Of a stretch of 7,465 bases of DNA, positions 1-6,952 are shown piece after piece (positions within the stretch are counted from its first letter, which is position 1; each line of letters starts with the position of its first letter). The notes under the pieces are model-generated. The model had not been told where the DNA came from. It made no database searches and worked only from the letters and a program-made list of their open reading frames with translations. The stretch is taken from positions 3,726 to 11,190 of the forward strand of contig PMMB01000241.1 in assembly GCA_003165495.1 (NCBI GenBank), given 5' to 3'. The translations under genes and the position numbers were made by a program. The DNA comes from Gammaproteobacteria bacterium. Lineage in GTDB: Bacteria > Pseudomonadota > Gammaproteobacteria > Steroidobacterales > Steroidobacteraceae.

Positions 1-120
1 TACCAACCCGTGAGCATCGATCCGCGCGTGCTCGTGCCGAAAGTGATCCGTCACGACAATCGCTACGATCCCGCATTGACCAACGCTCCGGTGGCTGCGA
101 GCGGGAAGCCCAGTGGCTGA
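1..120 (+). CDS. nuoC: NADH-quinone oxidoreductase subunit C, 3' end (partial)
   Basis: Only the last 39 codons and the TGA stop (118-120) of this gene are present; the start lies beyond the left edge. NuoC (the 30-kDa subunit) is a peripheral-arm protein that packs against NuoD and NuoB near the quinone site and carries no cofactor itself. The visible tail contains DPRVLVPKVIRHDNRY (residues 7-22 of the fragment), close to the conserved C-terminal signature of the family, in which the chain ends by wrapping onto NuoD and NuoI. A short Ala/Gly/Ser-rich end follows. The frame closes with TGA inside the first codons of nuoD, so nuoC and nuoD are separate proteins here and not the fused NuoCD of enteric bacteria. 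The identification rests on this short tail plus the perfect operon context. Confidence 0.93.
   Translation, partial: YQPVSIDPRVLVPKVIRHDNRYDPALTNAPVAASGKPSG
103..108 (+). promoter_or_regulatory. Ribosome binding site supporting the GTG start of nuoD
   Basis: GGGAAG lies inside the last codons of nuoC, four bases before the GTG at 113. The spacing is a little short, but this purine run is the best Shine-Dalgarno match near the gene, and it favours GTG 113 over the next in-frame start, ATG 137. This is inferred from sequence only. Confidence 0.5.
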
Positions 121-1366
121 GATTCGCAACTACACCATGAACTTCGGACCCCAGCACCCGGCGGCGCACGGCGTGCTGCGTCTGGTGTTGGAAATGGACG
201 GTGAAGTGATTCAGAAGGCCGACCCGCATATCGGGCTGTTGCATCGCGGGACGGAGAAGCTCGCCGAAAGCAAGCCCTTCAACCAGTCGATCGGCTACAT
301 GGATCGGCTGGATTACGTGTCGATGATGTGCAACGAGCACGCCTATGTCATGGCAATTGAAAAGCTGCTGGGAATAGAGCCGCCGCTGCGCGCGCAATAC
401 ATCCGCGTGATGTTCGATGAGATCACGCGAATCCTGAATCATCTGATGTGGTTGGGGGCGCATGGCCTCGACATCGGCGCCATGACGGTATTCCTGTACT
501 GTTTCCGCGAGCGCGAAGATCTGATGGACTGTTACGAGGCCGTGTCCGGCACTCGCATGCACGCAACGTATTATCGGCCGGGCGGCGTGTACCGGGATTT
601 ACCGGACTCGATGCCCAAGTACCAGCATTCCGAGTGGCGCAGTAAGAAGGACGTGGATCGCCTCAACGAGCGGCGCTCCGGCGGCTTATTGGAATTCATC
701 ACGGACTTTACCAAACGCTTTCCGGCTTGTATCGACGAATACGAAACTCTGCTCACCGACAACCGCATCTGGAAGCAGCGCACCGTGAACATCGGAGTGG
801 TGGACCCCAAGCGCGCGCTGCAGCTGGGATTTTCGGGTCCCATGCTGCGCGGTTCCGGTATCGAGTGGGACTTGCGCAAGAAGCAGCCCTATGACGTGTA
901 CGATCGCATGGATTTCGACATTCCCGTGGGAGTCAACGGCGATTGTTACGATCGTTACTTGGTGCGCATCGAGGAATTGCGTCAGTCGACGCGCATCGTC
1001 GAACAATGCGTCGCCTGGCTGAAGGCCAATCCGGGCTCCGTCATGATCGATGACCGCAAAGTGCGGCCGCCGCGACGCGAAGAAATGAAAGGCGACATGG
1101 AATCGTTGATCCATCATTTCAAACTCATGACGGAAGGCTACTGCGTGCCGGAAGGCGAGGTGTACGCCGCCGTCGAGGCGCCAAAGGGCGAGCTCGGAGT
1201 GTACTTGGTGTCCGATGGCGCCAACAAACCCTATCGCTTGAAGGTGCGCGCGCCGGGCTTTGCGCATCTCGCGTCGCTCGATGAAATGGTACGAGGGCAT
1301 ATGCTGGCCGACGTAGTGGCGGTCATCGGAACTCAAGACATCGTTTTCGGCGAGATCGATCGATGA
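113..1366 (+). CDS. nuoD: NADH-quinone oxidoreductase subunit D (49-kDa quinone-site subunit)
   Basis: This 417-residue protein has the usual length for unfused NuoD. With NuoB and NuoH it forms the ubiquinone-reduction site of complex I; the fold derives from the large subunit of NiFe hydrogenases, but the Ni-binding cysteines are lost. The sequence GPQHPAAHG (12-20) is the loop that carries the quinone-contacting histidine (His19). The quinone-ligand tyrosine is Tyr68 in MDRLDYVSMM; the 49-residue spacing to His19 matches His59/Tyr108 of the mitochondrial 49-kDa subunit. Further conserved blocks are GTRMHATYYRPGG (146-158) and a C-terminal end containing IGTQDIVFGEIDR. The start is GTG at 113, overlapping the nuoC stop by 8 bases. 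It gives the family N-terminus (M)AEIRNYTMNFGPQHP, whereas ATG 137 would remove eight conserved residues. The stop TGA overlaps the nuoE ATG. No truncation or missing key residue is seen. Confidence 0.98.
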   Translation: MAEIRNYTMNFGPQHPAAHGVLRLVLEMDGEVIQKADPHIGLLHRGTEKLAESKPFNQSIGYMDRLDYVSMMCNEHAYVMAIEKLLGIEPPLRAQYIRVMFDEITRILNHLMWLGAHGLDIGAMTVFLYCFREREDLMDCYEAVSGTRMHATYYRPGGVYRDLPDSMPKYQHSEWRSKKDVDRLNERRSGGLLEFITDFTKRFPACIDEYETLLTDNRIWKQRTVNIGVVDPKRALQLGFSGPMLRGSGIEWDLRKKQPYDVYDRMDFDIPVGVNGDCYDRYLVRIEELRQSTRIVEQCVAWLKANPGSVMIDDRKVRPPRREEMKGDMESLIHHFKLMTEGYCVPEGEVYAAVEAPKGELGVYLVSDGANKPYRLKVRAPGFAHLASLDEMVRGHMLADVVAVIGTQDIVFGEIDR

Positions 1367-1848
1367 GCGTGCAGCTACCTAAGCATGTGCGCGAAGAAAT
1401 CGATCGTTGGGTGGCGAAGTTTCCGCCCGACCGCAAGCGTTCCGCGGTGATTTCCGCGTTGCACGCCGCGCAACATGAGAACAAAGGGTTCTTGACGCCC
1501 GACCTCATGGATGCGGTGGCCGCCTATTTAGGGCTGGCACCCATCCAGGTGTACGAGGTGGCGACGTTCTATTCCATGTTCGAAACAAAGCCCGTGGGCC
1601 GCCACCACGTGTCGGTGTGCACCAATATTTCCTGCATGCTGCGCGGCTCGCAAGAAGTGGTCGACATGATAGAAAAGAAGTTGGGGATCAAGACGGGTGA
1701 GAGCACGCCGGACGGGCGCATTTATTTGAAGCGTGAAGAGGAATGCCTGGCGGCGTGCACCGGCGCGCCCATGATGATGGTCGACCACGTCTATCATGAG
1801 CACTTGACGCCCGAGAGCATCGATAAAACTCTGGATGAATTGACATGA
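1363..1848 (+). CDS. nuoE: NADH-quinone oxidoreductase subunit E (24-kDa, 2Fe-2S cluster N1a)
   Basis: This 161-residue protein has the normal length for NuoE. It is a thioredoxin-fold subunit that binds the [2Fe-2S] cluster N1a beside the FMN of NuoF, in the cytoplasmic NADH-dehydrogenase tip of complex I. The four ligands are visible: Cys86 and Cys91 in VCTNISC, and Cys128 and Cys132 in ECLAACTGAP. The N-terminal helical part includes the family signature around residues 64-73 (YEVATFYSMF). The start ATG at 1363 overlaps the nuoD stop in an ATGA arrangement, which suggests translational coupling; only a weak purine stretch (GGCGAG, 1349-1354) lies upstream. The gene ends with TGA at 1846-1848, 15 bases before nuoF. 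NuoF and NuoE form the conserved diaphorase pair, also found in NAD-linked hydrogenases and formate dehydrogenases, but the surrounding complete nuo set makes complex I the clear assignment. Confidence 0.98.
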   Translation: MSVQLPKHVREEIDRWVAKFPPDRKRSAVISALHAAQHENKGFLTPDLMDAVAAYLGLAPIQVYEVATFYSMFETKPVGRHHVSVCTNISCMLRGSQEVVDMIEKKLGIKTGESTPDGRIYLKREEECLAACTGAPMMMVDHVYHEHLTPESIDKTLDELT

Positions 1849-1859
1849 GCGGAGCTTAA
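1845..1859 (+). other. Possible 4-codon micro-ORF at the nuoE/nuoF junction
   Basis: ATG-AGC-GGA-GCT-TAA (Met-Ser-Gly-Ala-stop) starts in an ATGA overlap with the nuoE stop and ends four bases before the nuoF ATG. It has the geometry of a reinitiation start, as used at nuoD/nuoE, but closes at once in a different frame from nuoF. It could be chance, or a remnant of an older coupled start. There is no evidence that it is translated. Confidence 0.25.
1851..1854 (+). promoter_or_regulatory. Ribosome binding site of nuoF
   Basis: GGAG is placed nine bases before the nuoF ATG at 1864, near-ideal Shine-Dalgarno spacing. It supports 1864 as the start. There is no alternative upstream, because the nuoE stop (1846-1848) is in the same frame as nuoF. 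Confidence 0.65.
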
Positions 1860-1863
1860 GCGG

Positions 1864-3195
1864 ATGGCGTACGAGCAGAACCTGGTGTTGTTCGAAGCGC
1901 TTCAATACGAGCGCCCGTGGACGCTGCAAGGCTACCGCCAATTCGGCGGCTATCAGGCATGGGAAAAGATCCTGCGCGAACAAACGCCGCGCGAGAAAAT
2001 TATCGAGGAAGTCAAAGCCTCAGGGCTGCGCGGCCGAGGCGGCGCGGCATTTCCCATGGGCGTGAAATGGAGCTTCATGCCGCGCACGTCGCCGGTTCAG
2101 AAGTACGCCGTGTGCAATTCGGACGAATCCGAACCTGGCACCTGTCATGATCGCGATATCCTGCGCTACAACCCGCATTCAGTCATCGAGGGCATGGCCA
2201 TCGGCGGCTATGCGATGACGGCGACCGTCGGCTACAACTATATTCGCGGTGAATTCCTGGGCGAACCCATCCCGCGTTTCGAAGCCGCCTTGGCTGAAGC
2301 TTATGCGGCGGGACTACTGGGAAAGAATATTCTCGGCACCGGGGTGGATTTCGATCTGCACATGTTCATCGGTGCGGGCGCCTATATTTGCGGTGAAGAA
2401 ACGGCGCTGCTCGAATCGCTCGAGGGCAAACCCGGCAAGCCGCGATTCAAGCCGCCGTTCCCGGCAAACTTTGGTTTGTTCGGCAAACCAACCACCATCA
2501 ACAACACCCAGAGCTTTGCGTCCGTACCGACCATCATGCGCAAAGGGGCTGTTTGGTTTGCGGGTTTAGGACCGGTGAATTCGGGCGGCACGGTGATTTT
2601 CTCCGTTTCGGGGCATGTCGAGAAGCCCGGCAATTTTGAATTGCCCATGGGTGTTCCCTTCAAGGACCTGATGGAGCTGGCCGGCGGTGTGTGGAAGGGG
2701 CGCAAGCTGAAGGCGGTGATTCCCGGTGGCTCGTCCGTTCCGGTGGTGCCGGGAGATGTGATGTGGGCGACCAACATGGATTACGACTCCGTGAAAAAAG
2801 CCGGCTCTTCGATCGGCACCGGCGCCGTCATCGTCATGGATGAAACCACTTGCATGGTGCGCGCGCTGGAGCGCCTGGCGCGCTTTTATATGTCGGAGTC
2901 CTGCGGTCAATGCACACCCTGCCGCGAGGGCACGGGATGGCTCGACCGCATGCTGAAGCGAATCATTGGCGGCCAAGGGAGAAGCGAGGATCTCGGCCTG
3001 TTGCTGGATGTGGCCAATCGCATCGAGGGCCACACCATCTGCGCGCTGGGCGATGCAGCCGCGTGGCCGGTACAGAGTTTCTTGAAGCACTTTCGGCATG
3101 AGTTTCAATACATGATCGAGCACAAAGGCCGCTCCATCGTCGACGGGGCGGCGGGCGCTGCCGCGGCGGCCGATGCGGCGGCCGTGGCGGCATAA
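1864..3195 (+). CDS. nuoF: NADH-quinone oxidoreductase subunit F (51-kDa, NADH/FMN/4Fe-4S N3)
   Basis: This 443-residue protein is the NADH-oxidising subunit of complex I. It binds NADH and FMN, takes a hydride and passes electrons singly to cluster N3. The glycine-rich FMN/NADH loop GLRGRGGAAFPMG is at 54-66, followed by CNSDESEPGTCHDRD (84-98). A second nucleotide-binding block, GAGAYICGEETALLESLEG, is at 170-188. The [4Fe-4S] N3 ligands are Cys347, Cys350 and Cys353 in ESCGQCTPCREGT, plus Cys393 in HTICALGDAAAWP. The fold is complete by about residue 425. After it comes an unusual Ala-rich tail (429-443) encoded partly by a short tandem repeat (3163-3192). The start ATG 1864 is the only possible one, since the nuoE stop lies just upstream in the same frame, and it has a good GGAG site. 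This gene ends in TAA, whereas every other stop seen in the window is TGA; it is also the only gene whose stop is followed by a clear gap and a new weak ribosome site rather than an overlap, apart from nuoE. Confidence 0.98.
   Translation: MAYEQNLVLFEALQYERPWTLQGYRQFGGYQAWEKILREQTPREKIIEEVKASGLRGRGGAAFPMGVKWSFMPRTSPVQKYAVCNSDESEPGTCHDRDILRYNPHSVIEGMAIGGYAMTATVGYNYIRGEFLGEPIPRFEAALAEAYAAGLLGKNILGTGVDFDLHMFIGAGAYICGEETALLESLEGKPGKPRFKPPFPANFGLFGKPTTINNTQSFASVPTIMRKGAVWFAGLGPVNSGGTVIFSVSGHVEKPGNFELPMGVPFKDLMELAGGVWKGRKLKAVIPGGSSVPVVPGDVMWATNMDYDSVKKAGSSIGTGAVIVMDETTCMVRALERLARFYMSESCGQCTPCREGTGWLDRMLKRIIGGQGRSEDLGLLLDVANRIEGHTICALGDAAAWPVQSFLKHFRHEFQYMIEHKGRSIVDGAAGAAAAADAAAVAA
3163..3192 (+). 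repeat. Short 12-bp tandem repeat encoding the Ala-rich end of NuoF
   Basis: GCGGCGGCCGAT (3163-3174) is followed by GCGGCGGCCGTG (3175-3186) and a partial GCGGCA (3187-3192), then the TAA stop. The unit is in frame with nuoF and encodes AAAD, AAAV and AA (residues 434-443). Such GC-rich units are prone to replication slippage, which probably built this non-conserved tail. Confidence 0.7.
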
Positions 3196-3197
3196 GG
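3194..3197 (+). promoter_or_regulatory. Weak ribosome binding site of nuoG
   Basis: AAGG overlaps the nuoF TAA stop and lies six bases before the nuoG ATG at 3204. It is a minimal Shine-Dalgarno match in the 8-base gap, but the placement is right and no better candidate exists. Confidence 0.45.
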
Positions 3198-3203
3198 CAG
3201 ACG

Positions 3204-5387
3204 ATGAGCGACGACACGGTCAATATCGAAGTCAATGGTGTGCCGCTGAAGGCCCGCAAGGGTCAGATGATCATGCAGGCCACGGATCCGGCCAATATCT
3301 ATATTCCCCGCTTTTGTTATCACGACAAGCTGAGCGTCGCCGCCAATTGCCGCATGTGCCTGGTCGAGGTGGAGAAGGCACCGAAGCCGATGCCGGCATG
3401 TGCCACCCCGGTGACGGAAGGCATGAAGGTGTTCACCAAGTCGCCGAAAGCCGTTGCCGCGCAGAGGGCGACGATGGAATTTCTGCTGATAAATCATCCC
3501 CTCGATTGCCCGATTTGCGATCAAGGCGGCGAGTGTGAACTGCAGGATTTGGCCTTGGGCTACGGGCGCGACATTTCCCGTTTTCACGAACGCAAACGAG
3601 TAGTCAAGGACAAGAATCTAGGGCCGCTTATATCGACCGACATGACGCGCTGCATTCACTGCACGCGCTGCATTCGATTCGGTCAAGAAATTCAGGGCTA
3701 TCCGCAAATGGGCACCGTCGGCCGCGGCGAGCACATGGAGGTGGGCACGTATATCGAACAAAGCGTCGACCACGAGCTCTCGGCCAATATCATCGATCTG
3801 TGTCCGGTCGGCGCACTCAACAACAAACCCTTTCGCTATCACGCCCGCGCGTGGGAGATGACCCAACAGGCGCTGGTATCGCCGCATGACGCTTTCGGCA
3901 CCAATCTGTATGCGCATGTGCTGCGCGGCAAGGTGATGCGCATGGTGCCGCGCGAAAACGAAGAGATCAACGAAACCTGGATAGCCGATCGTGATCGCTT
4001 CGGCTTTGAAGGCATGTACTCGGCGGATCGCGTGACGCAGCCCATGGTGCGCATCGACGGCGCGCTCCAAGCCGTCGACTGGGAAGTGGCGCTCAACGAA
4101 GCAGCGCAAGGCTTGCAGAAAGTGACCGCTGCGCAGGGCGGCGCCGCCGCGGGATTCTTAGGCTCACCGATGGCGACCATCGAAGAACTGTACTTACTCG
4201 CGCAAATTGCGCGGGGCTTAAGCAGCCCCAACATCGATCATCGCTTGCGCCAGCTGGATTTTCGCGCCCAGGAAAACGACGCGGCTTTCCCCAATCTCGG
4301 ACTCAAGATCGCCGATATTGAACGCCTCGACGGCGTGCTCGTGATCGGCTCGAACCTGCGGCATGAAATGCCTCTGTTGGCGCATCGCATCCGCAAGGCC
4401 GCGGTGAAGAACGCCGGCGCCAAGGTCGCCTTCCTCAATCCGCGCCGCTTCGACTATATGTTTCCCATTGCGGCCTACGCCTTGGCCGAAACCGACTTGG
4501 TCGGCGAACTCAACGCGGTGGTGCGTGCGGCGGCGACCGCCGTCAATAAGCCGATGCCGGCGGGTGTCGTGGCCGCGGAGGTCAACGATTCTCACCGGGC
4601 GGTGGTCAGTGCGCTGATGAACGGCACACGCCGTGCCGTCATCCTCGGGACTTTGGCGCAGAGACACCCAGCCTACTCCGAGCTCAAAGCACTGGCGTCG
4701 ATGCTGGCGGAGTTGTGCGCTGCCAGTGTTGGCTGCATTACCGAGGGGGCCAATGCAGCGGGGGCGTACCTGGCGGGCGCGGTGCCGCATCGCGAGCCCG
4801 GCGGCGCGCCGGCCGCCGCAGTGGGTCTGTCGGCGCGTGCCATGTTGGAGTCCGCTCTTCCGGCCTATGTATTGTTCGGCGGTATCGATCCTGCGTCCGA
4901 CTTTGCGGTCGACTCGCGCGCGTTGGGAACGGCTGAGTTAGTGGTCGCAGTCACCACGCACCTGCCTGAGAGCCTGCGCTCGTCGGTGCATGTGGTACTG
5001 CCCATCGGAACCTTCGCGGAAACGTCGGGCACCTTCGTCAATGCCGAGGGACGCTGGCAAAGCTGGGCGGGCGCCGCGAAACTTCCGGGCGAGAGCCGGC
5101 CGGGCTGGAAGGTGTTGCGAGTGCTCGCGAACTTACTGAATTTGCACGGCGTCGATTACGTGAGTTCCGACGAAATTCGCGAGGCGTTGAAGGCCCTCTG
5201 CGGAACCCGCGTCGAGGCGTCGAGCAGCGGCGTGGGCGCCGTCGGCCGCGCGACGGCCATGCCCGGCGGACAGACGCCGGTGGGTTCATGGGTCGATATT
5301 CCACCCTATCAGTGCGATGCGCTGGTGCGCGGGTCCGACGCTCTGTCGAAAACCAAGGACGGGCGTATGGCCCGCACCGTGATTTGA
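3204..5387 (+). CDS. nuoG: NADH-quinone oxidoreductase subunit G (75-kDa, clusters N1b, N4, N5)
   Basis: This 727-residue protein is the large iron-sulfur subunit that carries electrons from NuoF to NuoI. The N-terminal ferredoxin-like domain holds the [2Fe-2S] N1b ligands Cys38, Cys49, Cys52 and Cys66. Next is the N5 site with its histidine ligand: His98, Cys102, Cys105 and Cys111 in HPLDCPICDQGGEC. The N4 ligands are Cys150, Cys153, Cys156 and Cys200 (LCPVGAL). From about residue 215 on is a molybdopterin-oxidoreductase-like domain, which in complex I carries no molybdenum. The additional N7 cysteine set of E. coli and Thermus, expected soon after residue 215, is absent: there is no Cys between 200 and 505. 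The FAETSGTFVNAEGRWQ block (604-619) is typical of the C-terminal part of this superfamily. The gene ends in TGA exactly one base before the nuoH ATG, in the same frame. The C-terminal ~60 residues look like variable linker. Confidence 0.97.
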   Translation: MSDDTVNIEVNGVPLKARKGQMIMQATDPANIYIPRFCYHDKLSVAANCRMCLVEVEKAPKPMPACATPVTEGMKVFTKSPKAVAAQRATMEFLLINHPLDCPICDQGGECELQDLALGYGRDISRFHERKRVVKDKNLGPLISTDMTRCIHCTRCIRFGQEIQGYPQMGTVGRGEHMEVGTYIEQSVDHELSANIIDLCPVGALNNKPFRYHARAWEMTQQALVSPHDAFGTNLYAHVLRGKVMRMVPRENEEINETWIADRDRFGFEGMYSADRVTQPMVRIDGALQAVDWEVALNEAAQGLQKVTAAQGGAAAGFLGSPMATIEELYLLAQIARGLSSPNIDHRLRQLDFRAQENDAAFPNLGLKIADIERLDGVLVIGSNLRHEMPLLAHRIRKAAVKNAGAKVAFLNPRRFDYMFPIAAYALAETDLVGELNAVVRAAATAVNKPMPAGVVAAEVNDSHRAVVSALMNGTRRAVILGTLAQRHPAYSELKALASMLAELCAASVGCITEGANAAGAYLAGAVPHREPGGAPAAAVGLSARAMLESALPAYVLFGGIDPASDFAVDSRALGTAELVVAVTTHLPESLRSSVHVVLPIGTFAETSGTFVNAEGRWQSWAGAAKLPGESRPGWKVLRVLANLLNLHGVDYVSSDEIREALKALCGTRVEASSSGVGAVGRATAMPGGQTPVGSWVDIPPYQCDALVRGSDALSKTKDGRMARTVI

Positions 5388-6464
5388 ATGTGGGAGTGGA
5401 GTCCCATTCGCGATTGGCTGTCCGGCGTCATCACGCCGTACTGGACCTATCCCTTGCTGACGCTGGTGCAGGCCTTGATGGTCATGGTGTGCATTATTCT
5501 GACCATGGCTTTTTACACGCTGGCGGAACGCAAGATCATCGGCTGGATTCAAGCGCGCCGCGGTCCCAATCGCGTCAATCTGTTCTGGATCCCCGGACTG
5601 GGCCAGCCGTTCGCGGATGTGATCAAGTTGATGTTCAAGGAGATCGTGATCCCGGCCGACGCGAATGGGTTCTTGTTTCGCTTGGCGCCGTTCTTGTCGC
5701 TGATACCGTCGCTCGCAATGTGGGCGGTAATTCCCTTGTCGCCGGAACATGCCTTCGCCAATATCGATGCCGGACTTCTCTATATCTTGGCGCTTACCTC
5801 CATGGGCGTGTACGGCATCATCCTCGCCGGTTGGGCCGCGAACTCCAAGTACGCCTTCTTGGGCGCGATGCGTTCGGCCGCGCAGATCGTCGCCTATGAA
5901 ATTGCCATGGGGTTTGCCATGGTCGGTGTGTTGATGGCGGCAGGCAGCCTCAATATCGGCGAGATCATTCACGCACAGCACGGATTGTTCGGCTGGAACT
6001 GGACCTGGTTGTTCCCGCTGCTGGTGGTGTACTTCATCTCGGGCGTCGCCGAGACCAACCGTGCGCCTTTCGACGTCGCCGAGGGTGAATCGGAAATCGT
6101 CGCCGGCTTCCACGTGGACTATTCGGGCATGGCGTTCGCGCTGTTCTTCATTGCCGAATACGTCAACATGATTCTTATCTCGGCGCTGACCGTCATTTTC
6201 TTTTTCGGCGGCTGGTTGTCGCCGTTCGACGGCTGGCTGCCGGACGACTCGTGGTTGGCCGCGCCCAGTTTCTTTTGGTTCGGCTTGAAAACGCTGTTCC
6301 CGATGTTCAGTTTTCTCTGGTTGCGCGCGACGTTTCCGCGTTATCGCTACGATCAGATCATGCGCTTGGGCTGGAAGTCTTTGATTCCGGTCACCCTGGT
6401 GTGGTTGTTGGTCGAAGGCTTCATGGTTTATTTCCATGTCGGTCCGTGGAAGGGGCATCTCTGA
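5388..6464 (+). CDS. nuoH: NADH-quinone oxidoreductase subunit H (ND1-like membrane subunit)
   Basis: This 358-residue inner-membrane protein is the ND1 homologue that joins the peripheral and membrane arms and forms most of the quinone tunnel and the start of the charged E-channel. About eight hydrophobic segments can be seen, roughly at 22-45, 95-117, 128-150, 166-186, 205-220, 246-275, 295-313 and 331-349. Conserved family blocks are AERKIIGWIQARRGPN (46-61), GWAANSKYAFLGAMRSAAQ (148-166), and AETNRAPFDVAEGESEIVAG (221-240), the acidic cytoplasmic loop near the quinone chamber. Near the end is LRATFPRYRYDQIMRLGWK (312-330). The ATG at 5388 directly abuts the nuoG TGA in the same frame and has no recognisable Shine-Dalgarno sequence, so translation probably depends on termination-reinitiation after nuoG. 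The stop TGA shares one base with the nuoI ATG. Confidence 0.98.
   Translation: MWEWSPIRDWLSGVITPYWTYPLLTLVQALMVMVCIILTMAFYTLAERKIIGWIQARRGPNRVNLFWIPGLGQPFADVIKLMFKEIVIPADANGFLFRLAPFLSLIPSLAMWAVIPLSPEHAFANIDAGLLYILALTSMGVYGIILAGWAANSKYAFLGAMRSAAQIVAYEIAMGFAMVGVLMAAGSLNIGEIIHAQHGLFGWNWTWLFPLLVVYFISGVAETNRAPFDVAEGESEIVAGFHVDYSGMAFALFFIAEYVNMILISALTVIFFFGGWLSPFDGWLPDDSWLAAPSFFWFGLKTLFPMFSFLWLRATFPRYRYDQIMRLGWKSLIPVTLVWLLVEGFMVYFHVGPWKGHL
6448..6455 (+). promoter_or_regulatory. Ribosome binding site of nuoI
   Basis: GGAAGGGG lies within the last codons of nuoH, eight bases before the ATG at 6464. It selects this start over upstream in-frame starts that would add residues translated from inside nuoH. 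Confidence 0.6.
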
Positions 6465-6952
6465 TGCAGGGCATTCGCAATTTCTTCAAGACCTTTTTGC
6501 TCTGGGAGCTGTTGCAGGGCCTATGGGTCACCTTGAAAGGGCTGTTTGCGCCCAAGGTGACGATAAACTATCCGGAAGAGAAGACTCCGCAGAGCAATCG
6601 CTTTCGCGGCCTTCACGCTCTGCGGCGCTACCCCAACGGCGAAGAGCGCTGCATCGCCTGTAAACTATGCGAAGCGGTGTGTCCGGCGCTCGCCATCACC
6701 ATCGAGTCGGACGTGGGCGCCGACGGTACGCGCCGCACCACGCGCTACGACATCGATCTCTTCAAGTGTATCTTCTGTGGCTTTTGCGAGGAGGCATGCC
6801 CGGTCGATGCCATCGTGGAAACACGACTGCATGAGTACCACATGGAGAATCGCGGCGAGAACATCATGAGCAAGGATAAATTGCTCGGCATCGGCGAACG
6901 CTACGAAGCCATGATAGCGGCCGATCGCGCCGCCGACGCCCGGTATCGCTGA
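6464..6952 (+). CDS. nuoI: NADH-quinone oxidoreductase subunit I (23-kDa, two 4Fe-4S clusters)
   Basis: This 162-residue protein matches the usual NuoI length. It is an 8Fe ferredoxin-type subunit that relays electrons through N6a and N6b from NuoG to the N2 cluster of NuoB. Both binding motifs are intact: CIACKLCEAVCP (Cys63, 66, 69, 73) and CIFCGFCEEACP (Cys102, 105, 108, 112). An amphipathic N-terminal stretch (residues 5-30, with KTFLLWELLQGLWVTLKGLF) fits the helix that lies on the membrane surface next to NuoH. The C-terminal HMENRGENIM and AADARYR segments are typical of proteobacterial NuoI. The open frame extends upstream to 6251, but that part lies inside nuoH in another frame. ATG 6464 gives the family N-terminus, has a good ribosome site and overlaps the nuoH stop by one base (TGATG). 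The stop similarly overlaps nuoJ by one base. Confidence 0.98.
   Translation: MQGIRNFFKTFLLWELLQGLWVTLKGLFAPKVTINYPEEKTPQSNRFRGLHALRRYPNGEERCIACKLCEAVCPALAITIESDVGADGTRRTTRYDIDLFKCIFCGFCEEACPVDAIVETRLHEYHMENRGENIMSKDKLLGIGERYEAMIAADRAADARYR

Noticed and set aside
686..1336. A 216-codon minus-strand open frame opposite nuoD.
   Set aside because: It is codon-aligned with nuoD, has His-rich shadow composition and resembles no protein family; nuoD itself is fully conserved.
1354..1364. GATCGATCGATG palindrome-like run at the nuoD/nuoE junction, considered as an operator.
   Set aside because: It is explained by the conserved NuoD ending Glu-Ile-Asp-Arg (GAG ATC GAT CGA TGA) and is not repeated elsewhere as a regulatory motif.
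2566..3123. Minus-strand open frames opposite nuoF (2566-3123) and nuoG (3618-4109, 4218-4790).
   Set aside because: Those at 2566-3123, 3618-4109 and 4218-4790 use the codon-aligned antisense frame of the real gene, the commonest type of spurious frame in GC-rich DNA. None shows a motif or ribosome site.
3173..3538. Plus-strand open frame of 121 codons overlapping the nuoF end and nuoG start.
   Set aside because: It is out of frame with the clearly conserved 2Fe-2S domain of NuoG and reads as low-complexity Arg/Gly/His-rich shadow sequence.
5286..6458. A 390-codon open frame on the minus strand opposite nuoH and the end of nuoG, rich in Gln, Arg, His and Glu.
   Set aside because: It is exactly aligned with the codons of nuoG and nuoH, so it stays open only because TTA, CTA and TCA are rare sense codons in this GC-rich genome; the two genes share a frame, which extends it. 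Its composition is what the reverse complement of hydrophobic codons gives. It has no recognisable domain.
6251..6463. Upstream in-frame extension of nuoI giving a 233-residue protein.
   Set aside because: The extra 71 residues come from the wrong frame of the conserved nuoH C-terminus; the start at 6464 has a ribosome site and gives the normal 162-residue NuoI.
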